From positions 1 through 17,169 of the forward strand of contig CAZJPD010000021.1 of the NCBI GenBank assembly GCA_964547795.1: a DNA stretch of 17,169 nt, read 5' to 3'. The notes beneath the pieces were generated by a model, which did not search any database, was not told the DNA's origin, and saw only the letters and a program-made list of their open reading frames with translations. Below are positions 7,272-14,725 of the stretch, piece by piece. The first letter of the stretch is position 1; every line of letters begins with the position of its first letter. The stretch is from CAZJPD01 sp964547795. Its GTDB lineage: Bacteria > Pseudomonadota > Alphaproteobacteria > Rickettsiales > Midichloriaceae. The translations under genes were made by a program, and so were the position numbers.

Positions 7272-8279
7272 TTGGTTATATATGACATCGCAATTATAGG
7301 TGCAGGTCCTACTGGTTTATTTGCAGTTTTTCAGGCAGGGATGTTAAGATTAAAAACTTGTGTCATTGATACATTGGAATTTATAGGCGGGCAATGTAGT
7401 GCTTTATATGCCCAAAAACATATTTATGATATACCAGGGTTTTGCACAATTACTGCTCAGGAATTAATAGAGAATCTGAAAAAGCAGGCTGATCCATTTA
7501 ATCCAAAATATTTTTTAGATCAACAGTGTTTTGATATAAAAAAAGAAGCCGATACTTGGTTATTAAAATGTTCTAAAAACACAATTAAAGCAAAAACCAT
7601 AATAATAGCAGCAGGAGGTGGCTCTTTTGATGTAAGGAAACCTTCTATAGAGGGTATTCAAGATTATGAGAATATTAGTGTTTTTTACCATGTAAGTGAC
7701 AAAGATTTATTTAGAGATAAAGTCATAACAATAGCAGGTGGTGGTGATTCCGCTTTAGATTGGGCTGTTCTATTGGCAAGTGGTATTGCAAAAAAGGTTT
7801 ATTTGGTGCATAGAAGAAATAATTTTAGGGCAGTACCCAAAACAGTTGAGAAAATTAATAAACTGTGCAATCTGAATAGAATTAAGCTTATCACCCCTTA
7901 TCAATTAGATAGTTTAGAGGGAGATAATGGAAACCTTCGTGCAATAAGAGTGAAAGACTTAGATGGCAATATGCTGTTGTTTGAATCGGACTATCTGTTG
8001 CCATTTTTCGGAATGTCAATGGATATAGGCCCTATTAGTAACTGGGGATTGTCTATAAAAAACAAACACATAGAGGTAAACCATTCTACAATGCAAACTA
8101 ATCTACCAGGTGTCTTTGCTATCGGTGATATATGTCATTATTTGGGTAAACTTAAGCTAATATTGACTGGTTTTGCTGAGGTGGCAAGAGCATGTCATAG
8201 TGTTTATGAAATCATAAATCCCAAACTGCCATTGCATTTTGAACACTCTACAACAAAGGGTTTGCCTGGGAGTGAGTAA
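7272..8279 (+). CDS. Ferredoxin/flavodoxin-NADP+ reductase, thioredoxin reductase-like type
   Basis: This two-domain FAD/NADPH flavoprotein (335 residues) matches the TrxR-like ferredoxin-NADP reductases. The FAD Rossmann motif is IAIIGAGPTGLFA near the N-terminus, followed by GGQCSALY and the IYDIPGF turn. The NADPH Rossmann motif is ITIAGGGDSALDWA with HRRNNFRA for the phosphate. The second FAD motif is GVFAIGDICHY. The redox CxxC of true thioredoxin reductases is absent, which separates it from TrxB. It probably passes electrons between NADPH and ferredoxin, for Fe-S cluster or other redox enzymes. The start must be the TTG at 7272: a stop lies at 7245-7247, the first ATG is already inside the FAD fold, and AGGTAG sits a few bases before the TTG. 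It is the first gene of a rightward operon, ending one base before folD. The function is from family likeness. Confidence 0.88.
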   Translation: MVIYDIAIIGAGPTGLFAVFQAGMLRLKTCVIDTLEFIGGQCSALYAQKHIYDIPGFCTITAQELIENLKKQADPFNPKYFLDQQCFDIKKEADTWLLKCSKNTIKAKTIIIAAGGGSFDVRKPSIEGIQDYENISVFYHVSDKDLFRDKVITIAGGGDSALDWAVLLASGIAKKVYLVHRRNNFRAVPKTVEKINKLCNLNRIKLITPYQLDSLEGDNGNLRAIRVKDLDGNMLLFESDYLLPFFGMSMDIGPISNWGLSIKNKHIEVNHSTMQTNLPGVFAIGDICHYLGKLKLILTGFAEVARACHSVYEIINPKLPLHFEHSTTKGLPGSE

Positions 8280-8280
8280 T

Positions 8281-9174
8281 ATGCCTGAGATTATAGATGG
8301 AAAATCAATAGCTAAGGAAATACTAATTGGAGTTGAAACAAAGGTTAAAGAAATAAAACGCAATCTAAAAGTATATCCCAAAATTGCAACAGTATTAATA
8401 GGCAATGATCCTGCTAGTGAAATCTATGTAAAAGCTAAGCTTAAAGTTGCAAAACAAGTAGGTATAGATGCACAGTTATTAAGACTGAACCAAAATGCAA
8501 GCGATAAGGAACTATCTGACTTAATTACGTCCCTCAATGAAGATAAAAAAATCACTGGAATATTAGTTCAACTCCCTTTGCCCGATGTATTGGATAATGA
8601 TATTATATTTAAACTTATAGATTACAAAAAGGATATAGATGGTTTTGGAATTTACAATACAGGTTTATTAAACCATTGGAACACCTCTATTTTACCATGC
8701 ACCCCTCAAGGGATATTGTACATTTTAAAAAAGTATTTGGGAAATAACCTAGCTGGGAAAAAAGCTGTTATTATTGGACGATCTGCTATCGTAGGAAGAC
8801 CTATGGCTTCTATCCTTATTAAGGAAAGTTGTACTGTTACAGTCACGCATTCGAAAACCCTGGATTTAAAACAGGAGTGTATAAAGGCTGATATTTTAAT
8901 AGTGGCAACAGGTGTTCCTTTGTTGGTTAAGTCTGACTGGATTAAAGAAGGATGTTTTGTCGTTGATGTTGGAATTAACAGATTGGCAAACAAAGTAGTA
9001 GGGGATGTTGATTTTGAAAATGTTAAAAATAAAGCTTCATATATTACTCCTGTACCTGGGGGTATAGGTCCTTTAACTGTTGCCAACTTAATGTTAAATG
9101 CGTTAAAATTGTGCTACCTTCAACATGCTCTGGATTTTGATAATGTTACCGGTGAAACTGTTAAAGTGTTGTAG
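8281..9174 (+). CDS. folD: Bifunctional methylenetetrahydrofolate dehydrogenase / methenyltetrahydrofolate cyclohydrolase
   Basis: FolD interconverts 5,10-methylene-THF and 10-formyl-THF, supplying one-carbon units for purines and initiator tRNA and making NADPH. The 297-residue protein has PASEIYVKAK with catalytic Tyr49 and Lys53, the GILVQLPLP loop, KDIDGF, LPCTPQG, the cofactor-binding GRSAIVGRPMA and the C-terminal TPVPGGIGPLT signature, all as expected. The ATG at 8281 is preferred over an upstream in-frame start at 8239 because MPEIIDGK is the normal family start, GGGAG lies just before it within the reductase gene, and the TAA of that gene is separated from this ATG by a single base. 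This indicates translational coupling. The last codons overlap the start of the downstream membrane-protein gene. The call is secure. Confidence 0.96.
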   Translation: MPEIIDGKSIAKEILIGVETKVKEIKRNLKVYPKIATVLIGNDPASEIYVKAKLKVAKQVGIDAQLLRLNQNASDKELSDLITSLNEDKKITGILVQLPLPDVLDNDIIFKLIDYKKDIDGFGIYNTGLLNHWNTSILPCTPQGILYILKKYLGNNLAGKKAVIIGRSAIVGRPMASILIKESCTVTVTHSKTLDLKQECIKADILIVATGVPLLVKSDWIKEGCFVVDVGINRLANKVVGDVDFENVKNKASYITPVPGGIGPLTVANLMLNALKLCYLQHALDFDNVTGETVKVL

Positions 9175-10021
9175 AAATTTTTGTGACTGCTTTTATAAAT
9201 CTGCAAAAGATACTATAGAGCATGATGGAATTGAGCATGCAGGTTATTTAGCATTTCTGCTGATGTTAGCTATATTTCCCTTTTTATTCTTTCTTATGGC
9301 TATTGTTAGCTTGCTTGGACCTGCCAATTTGTTTGAATACATAGTTGATTTCATACTAAGTAATGCTATTGATACCCTAGTGTCAGTTTTAAAACCTAGG
9401 ATAAAAGAAATTACTAATACTCCCCCTCACAGTCTATTAACCCTTGCAATTTTAAGTGCTATCTGGACTGCTTCTTCCATATTTGAAGCTATGCGTACTA
9501 TTCTGAACAAAGCTAATAGAGTTATCAGCCCCCCATCTTATTTGTTCAGAAGGTTTATTAGTATCATAGAATTTATGGTTATCATCTTCATGACAATATT
9601 TGTCATGTTTATATTTGGAATACTTCCTTCTTTGTTATCTGACATTTCTACTTATTTTGATCTTCGAAACAATTACTACCTTACTTTTGAACGTGAAACT
9701 AAAATTTTTAGGAATATTATAGTCATTTCTTATGGGTGTTCCCTGATATTATTCTTGTATTACTTCCTTCCTAACAAAAAACAAAAATTTTTCCACACAA
9801 TACCAGGAACAGTATGTGTCATCATTTTTTGGATAGCTTTCACCTATTTATTTAAATACTATTTAGCAACTTTCTCTCAACTAAATGTTATATATGGTAG
9901 CATTGTTGGGGTGATTGTCTCCTTATTGTATTTTTATTTTTGTAGCATAATCTTTATTTTTGGTGCTGAATTTAACTATAATTTTTGCTTTTATTACAGA
10001 CGTAAAAAGCAGTGTAAATAA
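9125..10021 (+). CDS. YihY/BrkB-family inner-membrane protein (formerly annotated as ribonuclease BN)
   Basis: The protein has up to 298 residues with about six hydrophobic segments: around 45-65, 105-120, 145-165, 195-215, 230-250 and 260-285. The EHAGYLAFLLMLAIFPFLFFL segment near residue 40, the later SAIWTASSIFEAMRTILNKA, and the final VIYGSIVGVIVSLLYFYFCSIIFIFGAEFN are typical of the YihY family. Its biochemical role is not settled; the older ribonuclease BN name comes from a misassignment. The ATG at 9125 overlaps the end of folD by 50 bases; an ATG at 9143 would overlap by 32 and is equally possible. Either way the gene ends the reductase-folD operon by overlap. A basic Lys/Arg-rich tail ends the protein. 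Confidence 0.88.
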   Translation: MLWILIMLPVKLLKCCRNFCDCFYKSAKDTIEHDGIEHAGYLAFLLMLAIFPFLFFLMAIVSLLGPANLFEYIVDFILSNAIDTLVSVLKPRIKEITNTPPHSLLTLAILSAIWTASSIFEAMRTILNKANRVISPPSYLFRRFISIIEFMVIIFMTIFVMFIFGILPSLLSDISTYFDLRNNYYLTFERETKIFRNIIVISYGCSLILFLYYFLPNKKQKFFHTIPGTVCVIIFWIAFTYLFKYYLATFSQLNVIYGSIVGVIVSLLYFYFCSIIFIFGAEFNYNFCFYYRRKKQCK

Positions 10022-10023
10022 CC

Positions 10024-10091
10024 TTTGCTATGATAATTAATTATATTATTTCTTGAACAATAGAATATAAAAAACGGCTTATGATAGCAAA
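10024..10091. repeat. Long imperfect inverted repeat downstream of the YihY-family gene
   Basis: The arm at 10024-10036 (TTTGCTATGATAA) pairs with 10079-10091 (TTATGATAGCAAA) with one mismatch in 13. Inside, TTATATT at 10041-10047 pairs exactly with AATATAA at 10064-10070. In RNA this makes a two-tier hairpin with a 16-base loop, starting three bases after the YihY-family stop codon. It could protect or end the operon transcript. No T-run follows, so it is not a classical terminator. Confidence 0.45.
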
Positions 10092-10306
10092 ACCCCAATA
10101 TTTAAAAACAAAACAGGAAGTATGCTGATGTCAGACCTTTGTGACAACAAATTTGCAAATAAGGAGGAGGGGTATAAGGGACTATAAAAGATATTAAAAA
10201 TGGAATAGCATCTTGTAGAGAGTTTTCAAATTTTTAAAAATTTTCAATATACTCAAGCAAGAACCCTATTACCCTTATTACAAATAAACCGCCTATTTTC
10301 ACTTCG

Positions 10307-10390
10307 TTATTGTTTTCTACTCCCTAAGCGGTAGCCAACAAAAAAACACACAAGTGCAATTAAAGCACCAAACAGAACAGCAACAAGCAT
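10307..10390 (-). CDS. 27-residue single-pass membrane microprotein, coupled to hup
   Basis: This is a small frame not recognised from any family I know. The ATG (10390-10388) shares one base with the hup stop codon, as TAATG, the classic arrangement for translational coupling. The 27 residues consist of a hydrophobic stretch at about 2-19 (LVAVLFGALIALVCFFVG) followed by a short polar tail with Tyr20, Arg21 and a basic end (GSRKQ), then TAA. This is the layout of a single membrane helix with its positive end probably in the cytoplasm. There is no lipobox. It would be made from the same mRNA as HU. A chance hydrophobic frame is possible, but the exact coupling, the clean helix and the positive-inside tail argue for a real gene. 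Function unknown. Confidence 0.6.
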   Translation of the reverse strand: MLVAVLFGALIALVCFFVGYRLGSRKQ

Positions 10391-10665
10391 TATTTTTTAT
10401 TTACGACCTCTTTAAATCCTGCACCCACAGAAAATCTTACCTGTCTTTTTGCTGGTACTTTTGCAGTAGTACCCCTAGGCGTTTTTACTTCTTTTGCTTT
10501 AGTTTGTTTTGCCTTAAATGTTCCAAAACCTACAAACCTTAGCTCATCATTATCTTTCATCGCTTGTACTATACATTTTAGTACAGCATCCAAACTTTTA
10601 CTGGCTACAATTTTTGTGCAACACAGCTCTGTTGATAACTTTTCTACAAATCTGCTTTTGTTCAT
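10390..10665 (-). CDS. hup: HU-family DNA-binding protein
   Basis: HU dimers bind and bend DNA and compact the nucleoid. The 91-residue length is normal. The N-terminal helices (MNKSRFVEKLSTEL) precede LRFVGFGTFKAKQ, the family signature, and the DNA-binding arm with TPRGTTAKVPAKRQVRFSVG, where Pro and Arg insert into the minor groove. The C-terminus is FKEVVNKK. The usual Asn-Pro of the arm tip (RNPQTG) is altered to a PRGTT form, a modest divergence. A strong AGGAG lies four bases before the ATG (10670-10674). Only 38 bases separate it from the upstream cspA on the same strand, so the two are likely cotranscribed. The stop overlaps the start of a 27-residue membrane microprotein. Confidence 0.92.
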   Translation of the reverse strand: MNKSRFVEKLSTELCCTKIVASKSLDAVLKCIVQAMKDNDELRFVGFGTFKAKQTKAKEVKTPRGTTAKVPAKRQVRFSVGAGFKEVVNKK

Positions 10666-10703
10666 AATTCTCCTTTTTTAATGTTATTATTTGATTGTAT
10701 GAA

Positions 10704-10910
10704 TTAAATTACAACTATATTAGTCGCCGACTCTCTTCCCTTATCCTTTACAACCTCATATTCTACTTTTTGGTTATCGTTTAAATTATCAATGCCTGCA
10801 ATTCTTAATGCTGACATATGAATGAACACGTCCTTCCCCCCACCATCAGGGCATATAAAGCCATATCCCTTTTCGGGACTAAACCATTTTACTGTACCAG
10901 TATGTTTCAT
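10704..10910 (-). CDS. cspA: Cold-shock domain protein (CspA family)
   Basis: This small single-stranded nucleic-acid binding protein is an RNA chaperone. The 68 residues fold as one cold-shock domain: TGTVKWFSPEKGYGFI contains RNP1 (KGYGFI), and DVFIHMSAL contains RNP2 (VFIH). The start at 10910 (MKHTGTVKWF) is chosen over an in-frame ATG at 10937 because it is the family start and AGGAG at 10922-10926 lies before it; that motif would otherwise be inside the coding sequence. The leader between carD and cspA is about 230 bases, long enough for the structured 5' UTR typical of cold-shock genes, though no thermosensor could be demonstrated. Confidence 0.93.
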   Translation of the reverse strand: MKHTGTVKWFSPEKGYGFICPDGGGKDVFIHMSALRIAGIDNLNDNQKVEYEVVKDKGRESATNIVVI

Positions 10911-11049
10911 TGTTTTTATTTCTCCTAGATTAATCATTAAAATTTATTACTAACACGATGAATCCACTCAATCATATACTTAAGTGAAGCACAAAGAAGC
11001 TAATAAGGTCAATGTATAACGCAAACAGGCTATATATTGCAAGCTTTAA

Positions 11050-11091
11050 ATACAAAAAATTCATAAAAACATTTTATTAATGTGTTTTTAT
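11050..11091 (-). terminator. Possible AT-rich terminator after carD
   Basis: ATAAAAACA at 11063-11071 and TGTTTTTAT at 11083-11091 form a nine-pair stem with an 11-base loop. Reading leftward it is followed by a T-run (GAATTTTTTG, 11051-11060). The position 77-118 bases past the carD stop suits a transcription end. The stem has only one G-C pair, so it would be weak. Confidence 0.35.
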
Positions 11092-11167
11092 TACTTTTCA
11101 AATCTTCATGTCCTAACAAATAAGTGTGCATCCATAAAGTTCCATGATTATATAGCAGTGAGCTGAG

Positions 11168-11662
11168 TTAGCTTAGAGTGTCATTTATCTTATTTATGGC
11201 TTTATCAAGCTCAACCTTGTGGGTAGCTGCATATTCTATAGCCAATCTTTCAAGTGCATCATTATATATTATCTTTTCAGTATACGATCTTTCTGTCTTT
11301 TCAATATTGCTATGCAACTCTTTGATAACCTCTGCTATAGCTGTAACATCACCTGAGTTTATCTTACTCTCATACAGCTGAACTCGTTTATTCCACATCC
11401 CCTTATGTAATCTGATTTTCTTCCCTGAAAGAATTTTGAGTGCCTTATCCAAAAATTCGTTTGAACTAAGATGTCTTAACTCCCCTGCATCAGCTTTGGA
11501 CTTGGGAAGTCTCAAAGTCATACCAACATTATCAAAAGTTATCACATATACCTGCACCTCTATCCCAACATATTTTTCTTTTTCCTCAGCAATAATTTTA
11601 CCCATACCATGAGTAGGATAAACAACCAAATCACCAATTTTAAAACTACGTCGTTTAGGCAT
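11168..11662 (-). CDS. carD: CarD-family transcriptional regulator
   Basis: CarD-type proteins bind the RNA polymerase beta subunit and stabilise open promoter complexes. The N-terminal RNAP-interacting (Tudor-like) domain shows FKIGDLVVYPTHGMGKI and YVITFDNVGMTLRLP. The C-terminal helical domain has KGMWNKRVQLYESKINSGD, then helices rich in Glu and Lys that contact upstream promoter DNA. At 164 residues it is of family length. The start is the ATG at 11662 (MPKRRSFKIGDLVVYP), which matches the family; the longer frame to 11746 adds 28 residues with no counterpart. The ribosome site is weak (AAGAAAAG). The gene is separated from gapA by about 145 bases and from cspA by 257, so it may have its own promoter. 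Confidence 0.93.
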   Translation of the reverse strand: MPKRRSFKIGDLVVYPTHGMGKIIAEEKEKYVGIEVQVYVITFDNVGMTLRLPKSKADAGELRHLSSNEFLDKALKILSGKKIRLHKGMWNKRVQLYESKINSGDVTAIAEVIKELHSNIEKTERSYTEKIIYNDALERLAIEYAATHKVELDKAINKINDTLS

Positions 11663-11806
11663 AGTCAACACTTTTCTTATTAGTATTATGATAACATTAT
11701 TACAACCAGAAGTAAAATTTATAATGTTTTGATCAATGAAATTCAAAGAAAATTTGTTAGCAATTTAGCTCTCATTACCTATTTCTCACATACCGACTTT
11801 TTCATA

Positions 11807-12817
11807 CTAGAATTTTGCCATCAAGCTTGCAGTTTCTAACATGCGACAAGAGAAAGCCCATTCATTGTCATACCATGCTACCACCCTACAAAATCTTTTG
11901 TTAATGACTTTTGTTTCAGTGATGTCAAAAATTGCACTAGCTATAGTATGATTGAAATCTATAGAAACAAGTGGCTCTTCCACAATTTCAACAATACCTT
12001 TATAATGTGTAGCTACTTCTTGCTTCATTATATTGTTGATTTCATCTGTTGATGTTTCTTTGCTTGAATAAAAACTCAAGTCTATCATTGAAACATTAGG
12101 GGTAGGTACTCTAATAGCAGCTCCATCAAGCTTGCCTTTCAGATTTGGCAAGACTAAGCCTATGGATTTTGTAGCACCAGTGGTTGTAGGAATCATTGAA
12201 ACAGCTGCAGCTCTTGCTCTTCTTAAATCGTTATGCCCGCTATCTATGATTCTCTGATCATTGGTATATGAGTGAATAGTGGTCATAAATCCGCTTTCAA
12301 TCCCAAAATTTTCGTCAAGGATTTTTGCTATAGGTGCTAGGCAATTTGTCGTACATGAACCCACTGAAATCACCTCATCATTACTCTCAAGGTTTTGATG
12401 ATTTACTCCATATATGATCATTTTATCTGCATTTTTACAAGGAGCTGAAACAAGAACCTTTTTTGCCCCTTGTTTGATGTGCTGATAAGATGCTTCTCTA
12501 TTGTTAAAGCTTCCAGTACATTCCAGGACTATATCAACTCCGTAATCGCTCCAGTTGATGTTGTTAATATCCCTCTGAGTGATCAATTTTACACGATTGC
12601 CCTTGACGGAAATTTCATCATTTTTTATCCAATCAATCCCACTAAAATAACCATGTACAGAATCATATTTTAGTAAATGAAGCTTGGCATCTATATTGGA
12701 TTCACCTAAATTAATAGCTACTAAATTAAGATTTTTATATTCTTTCTCAAAAAATCGTCTAAAGACGTTTTTTCCAATCCTTCCAACCCCGTTGATAGCT
12801 ATATTCGTTCTTATCAT
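11807..12817 (-). CDS. gapA: Glyceraldehyde-3-phosphate dehydrogenase, with residues suggesting NADP(H) preference
   Basis: GAPDH interconverts glyceraldehyde-3-phosphate and 1,3-bisphosphoglycerate. The 336-residue protein has the Rossmann motif INGVGRIGKNVFR, the active site SVGSCTTNCLAP with Cys155, catalytic His182 in TTIHSYTNDQR, LRRARAAA, and WYDNEW near the end. Two cofactor-site features stand out. The acidic residue that normally follows VAIN and binds the adenosine ribose of NAD is replaced by Leu37. The position equivalent to Leu187-Pro188 of strictly NAD-using enzymes is Ser193-Gly194. Both changes make room for the 2'-phosphate of NADP, as in chloroplast and gluconeogenic forms. 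It may therefore serve biosynthesis. Classical Rickettsia lack this gene. It is divergent from acpP; no other glycolytic gene is nearby. Confidence 0.93.
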   Translation of the reverse strand: MIRTNIAINGVGRIGKNVFRRFFEKEYKNLNLVAINLGESNIDAKLHLLKYDSVHGYFSGIDWIKNDEISVKGNRVKLITQRDINNINWSDYGVDIVLECTGSFNNREASYQHIKQGAKKVLVSAPCKNADKMIIYGVNHQNLESNDEVISVGSCTTNCLAPIAKILDENFGIESGFMTTIHSYTNDQRIIDSGHNDLRRARAAAVSMIPTTTGATKSIGLVLPNLKGKLDGAAIRVPTPNVSMIDLSFYSSKETSTDEINNIMKQEVATHYKGIVEIVEEPLVSIDFNHTIASAIFDITETKVINKRFCRVVAWYDNEWAFSCRMLETASLMAKF

Positions 12818-12932
12818 AAAAGCAGTATTTATTTTATGCTTGACAGCTTACATATTTCATGTTTGATGACATTAAATGCTAACTCTGGTTATGGCAAGTA
12901 AGCATTTGGGGATAGTAGATAATAATTATATT

Positions 12933-12961
12933 TTGAAAAAATAATTAGTTTATGATATTAA
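12933..12961 (+). promoter_or_regulatory. Sigma70-type promoter for acpP-fabF
   Basis: TTGAAA at 12933-12938 and TATTAA at 12956-12961 are separated by 17 bases, close to consensus. The -10 box ends 35 bases before the acpP ATG. Confidence 0.6.
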
Positions 12962-12996
12962 ACATCAACTTACTATTAGAAACATAGGTATGTTTT

Positions 12997-13236
12997 ATGA
13001 CTGATACTATTAAAGACAGAGTATTGAAAATAATAGATAAACAATTAAATAAAGATATCTCTCAAATCAAATTAGATAGTAGATTTGCAGAGGATCTCGA
13101 AGTTGATAGTTTAGATAGGGTAGAATTAGTGATGGCTTTAGAAGAGGAATTCAAGTGTGAAATAGCTGATGAAGAAGCTGAAAAAATTAAAACTGTTCAG
13201 GATGCTATTAAATATATTGAAAGCCAATCTTTATAA
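12997..13236 (+). CDS. acpP: Acyl carrier protein
   Basis: ACP carries growing acyl chains on a phosphopantetheine arm during type II fatty-acid synthesis. The 79-residue acidic protein has the attachment site EVDSLDRVEL with Ser38, then helix II/III ELVMALEEEFKCEIADEEAEKI, all typical. AGG lies several bases before the ATG. The fabF start codon is 20 bases beyond the stop, giving the acpP-fabF pair common in bacteria. The fabG gene that often precedes acpP is not here; the divergent neighbour is gapA. Confidence 0.97.
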   Translation: MTDTIKDRVLKIIDKQLNKDISQIKLDSRFAEDLEVDSLDRVELVMALEEEFKCEIADEEAEKIKTVQDAIKYIESQSL

Positions 13237-13256
13237 TAAATTTGCGGTTTAAGGTT

Positions 13257-14519
13257 ATGAAGGGGGTTGTTGTAACAGGTATAGGGCTCGTTACTCCCTT
13301 AGGAGTCACCGTTGATGAAACTTGGAATAATATTGTTGCTTCAAAATCAGGAATAAAACAAATTCCTGATGATTTATTTTTTACAGAAGACTTAAGATGT
13401 AAGGTTGCAGGATTAGTTCCTTCTGGTGTGGAAGGTGGATTTGATGTTGAGAAATTTTTAGATATAAAGGAAGCAAGGAAAATGGATAAATTTATCCATT
13501 ATGCCATTGCAGCTGCCAATGAAGCGATACACGATGCGGGATTGGAAAATTTGCCAGAAGCAATAAAAGACAGTATAGGGGTTTCGGTGGGGTCTGGCAT
13601 CGGAGGTCTTTCCACCATTGCAAAAAATGCCAATATCTTGGAAAATAGTGGGGCTAGAAGAATTAGTCCATTTTTTATACCAGCAAGTTTGATTAACCTG
13701 GCATCTGGTCACATAGCGATAAGACATGGATATAAAGGACCTAATCATTCTGTTGTCACAGCTTGTTCTACAGGGGCACACGCTATTGGTGATGCAGCTA
13801 GAATCATAAAAGATGATGATGCTAAAATTATGGTGTGTGGTGGAGCAGAAGGAGCAATTTGTAGATTAGGTATTGCTGGCTTTGTTGCTGTTAGAGCATT
13901 ATCTACAAATTTTAACGATAATCCTGAAGAATCATCCAGACCTTGGGATAAAGCAAGAGATGGTTTTGTTATGGGAGAAGGAGCCGGCGTGTTAGTGCTT
14001 GAGGACTACGACCATGCTAAATCGAGGGGAGCAAATATTTATGGCGAAATTATAGGATATGGTCTTTCTGGTGATGCATACCATATCACAGCTCCCGAAC
14101 CCAACGGTGCTGGGGCAATTAAAGCCATGGAAATGGCATTACATAAGGCGAAAATTAACCTGGAAAAAATTGATTATATCAATGCTCATGGCACATCAAC
14201 TCCACTTGGAGATGCGATAGAAATCAATGCAATAAAAAAGGTATTTCAAAAACACACTGAAGACTTGATTATATCGTCTACAAAATCTTCAATTGGACAT
14301 TTGCTCGGAGCTGCTGGTAGTGTTGAAGTAGCAATATCGCTTTTAGCTATGAGAGACGGCATAGTGCCACCGACATTAAATTTGCATAATCCAGATGAGA
14401 ATTGTGGTAGAATAAACCTCGTTCCACTTATTGCACAGGATAAAAAGATTGAATACATCATGTCCAATTCCTTCGGCTTTGGAGGAACTAACTCTTGCTT
14501 AATATTCAAGAAAGTGTAA
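13257..14519 (+). CDS. fabF: 3-oxoacyl-[acyl-carrier-protein] synthase II
   Basis: FabF condenses malonyl-ACP with acyl-ACP in the elongation cycle. The 420-residue protein starts VVVTGIGLVTPLG and shows the thiolase fold with the nucleophile in TACSTGAHAIGDA (Cys170), His311 in NAHGTSTPLGD, Lys343 and His348 in STKSSIGHLLGAAG, and the closing SNSFGFGGTN loop. These are the full Cys-His-His set plus Lys of condensing enzymes. I start at the ATG at 13257; a TTG at 13242 in the same frame adds only five residues, and AAGG precedes the ATG. It follows acpP by 20 bases and is probably cotranscribed from the promoter at 12933. The call is secure. Confidence 0.96.
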   Translation: MKGVVVTGIGLVTPLGVTVDETWNNIVASKSGIKQIPDDLFFTEDLRCKVAGLVPSGVEGGFDVEKFLDIKEARKMDKFIHYAIAAANEAIHDAGLENLPEAIKDSIGVSVGSGIGGLSTIAKNANILENSGARRISPFFIPASLINLASGHIAIRHGYKGPNHSVVTACSTGAHAIGDAARIIKDDDAKIMVCGGAEGAICRLGIAGFVAVRALSTNFNDNPEESSRPWDKARDGFVMGEGAGVLVLEDYDHAKSRGANIYGEIIGYGLSGDAYHITAPEPNGAGAIKAMEMALHKAKINLEKIDYINAHGTSTPLGDAIEINAIKKVFQKHTEDLIISSTKSSIGHLLGAAGSVEVAISLLAMRDGIVPPTLNLHNPDENCGRINLVPLIAQDKKIEYIMSNSFGFGGTNSCLIFKKV

Positions 14520-14665
14520 TACTAAATACTGGAAAAAGTCGACAAATAGGTTTTGTTTTTCAGCTGCAACATATAGCTTATTTTACTAAAGTTACAACAT
14601 TATTAATAACGGCAGTGTTGAGAGATTCAATATGTTATAAACTTCCACAATTACTTAATTGAATA

Positions 14666-14693
14666 TTGACAAGATATCAGATGTTCCTATACA
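14666..14693 (+). promoter_or_regulatory. Sigma70-type promoter for the class II glutamine synthetase
   Basis: A perfect TTGACA at 14666-14671 is followed after 16 bases by TATACA at 14688-14693. It lies 32 bases before the ATG at 14726, suggesting the gene is transcribed separately from acpP-fabF. Confidence 0.6.
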
Positions 14694-14725
14694 CCATGTG
14701 AATTATAAGTCTAGTATTTATCGTT

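Noticed and set aside
8706..9086. 126-codon leftward frame antisense to folD
   Set aside because: folD is unambiguous in the other strand; this frame has no family features. The same holds for the long antisense frames within fabF, gapA, pccA and the EamA transporter gene.
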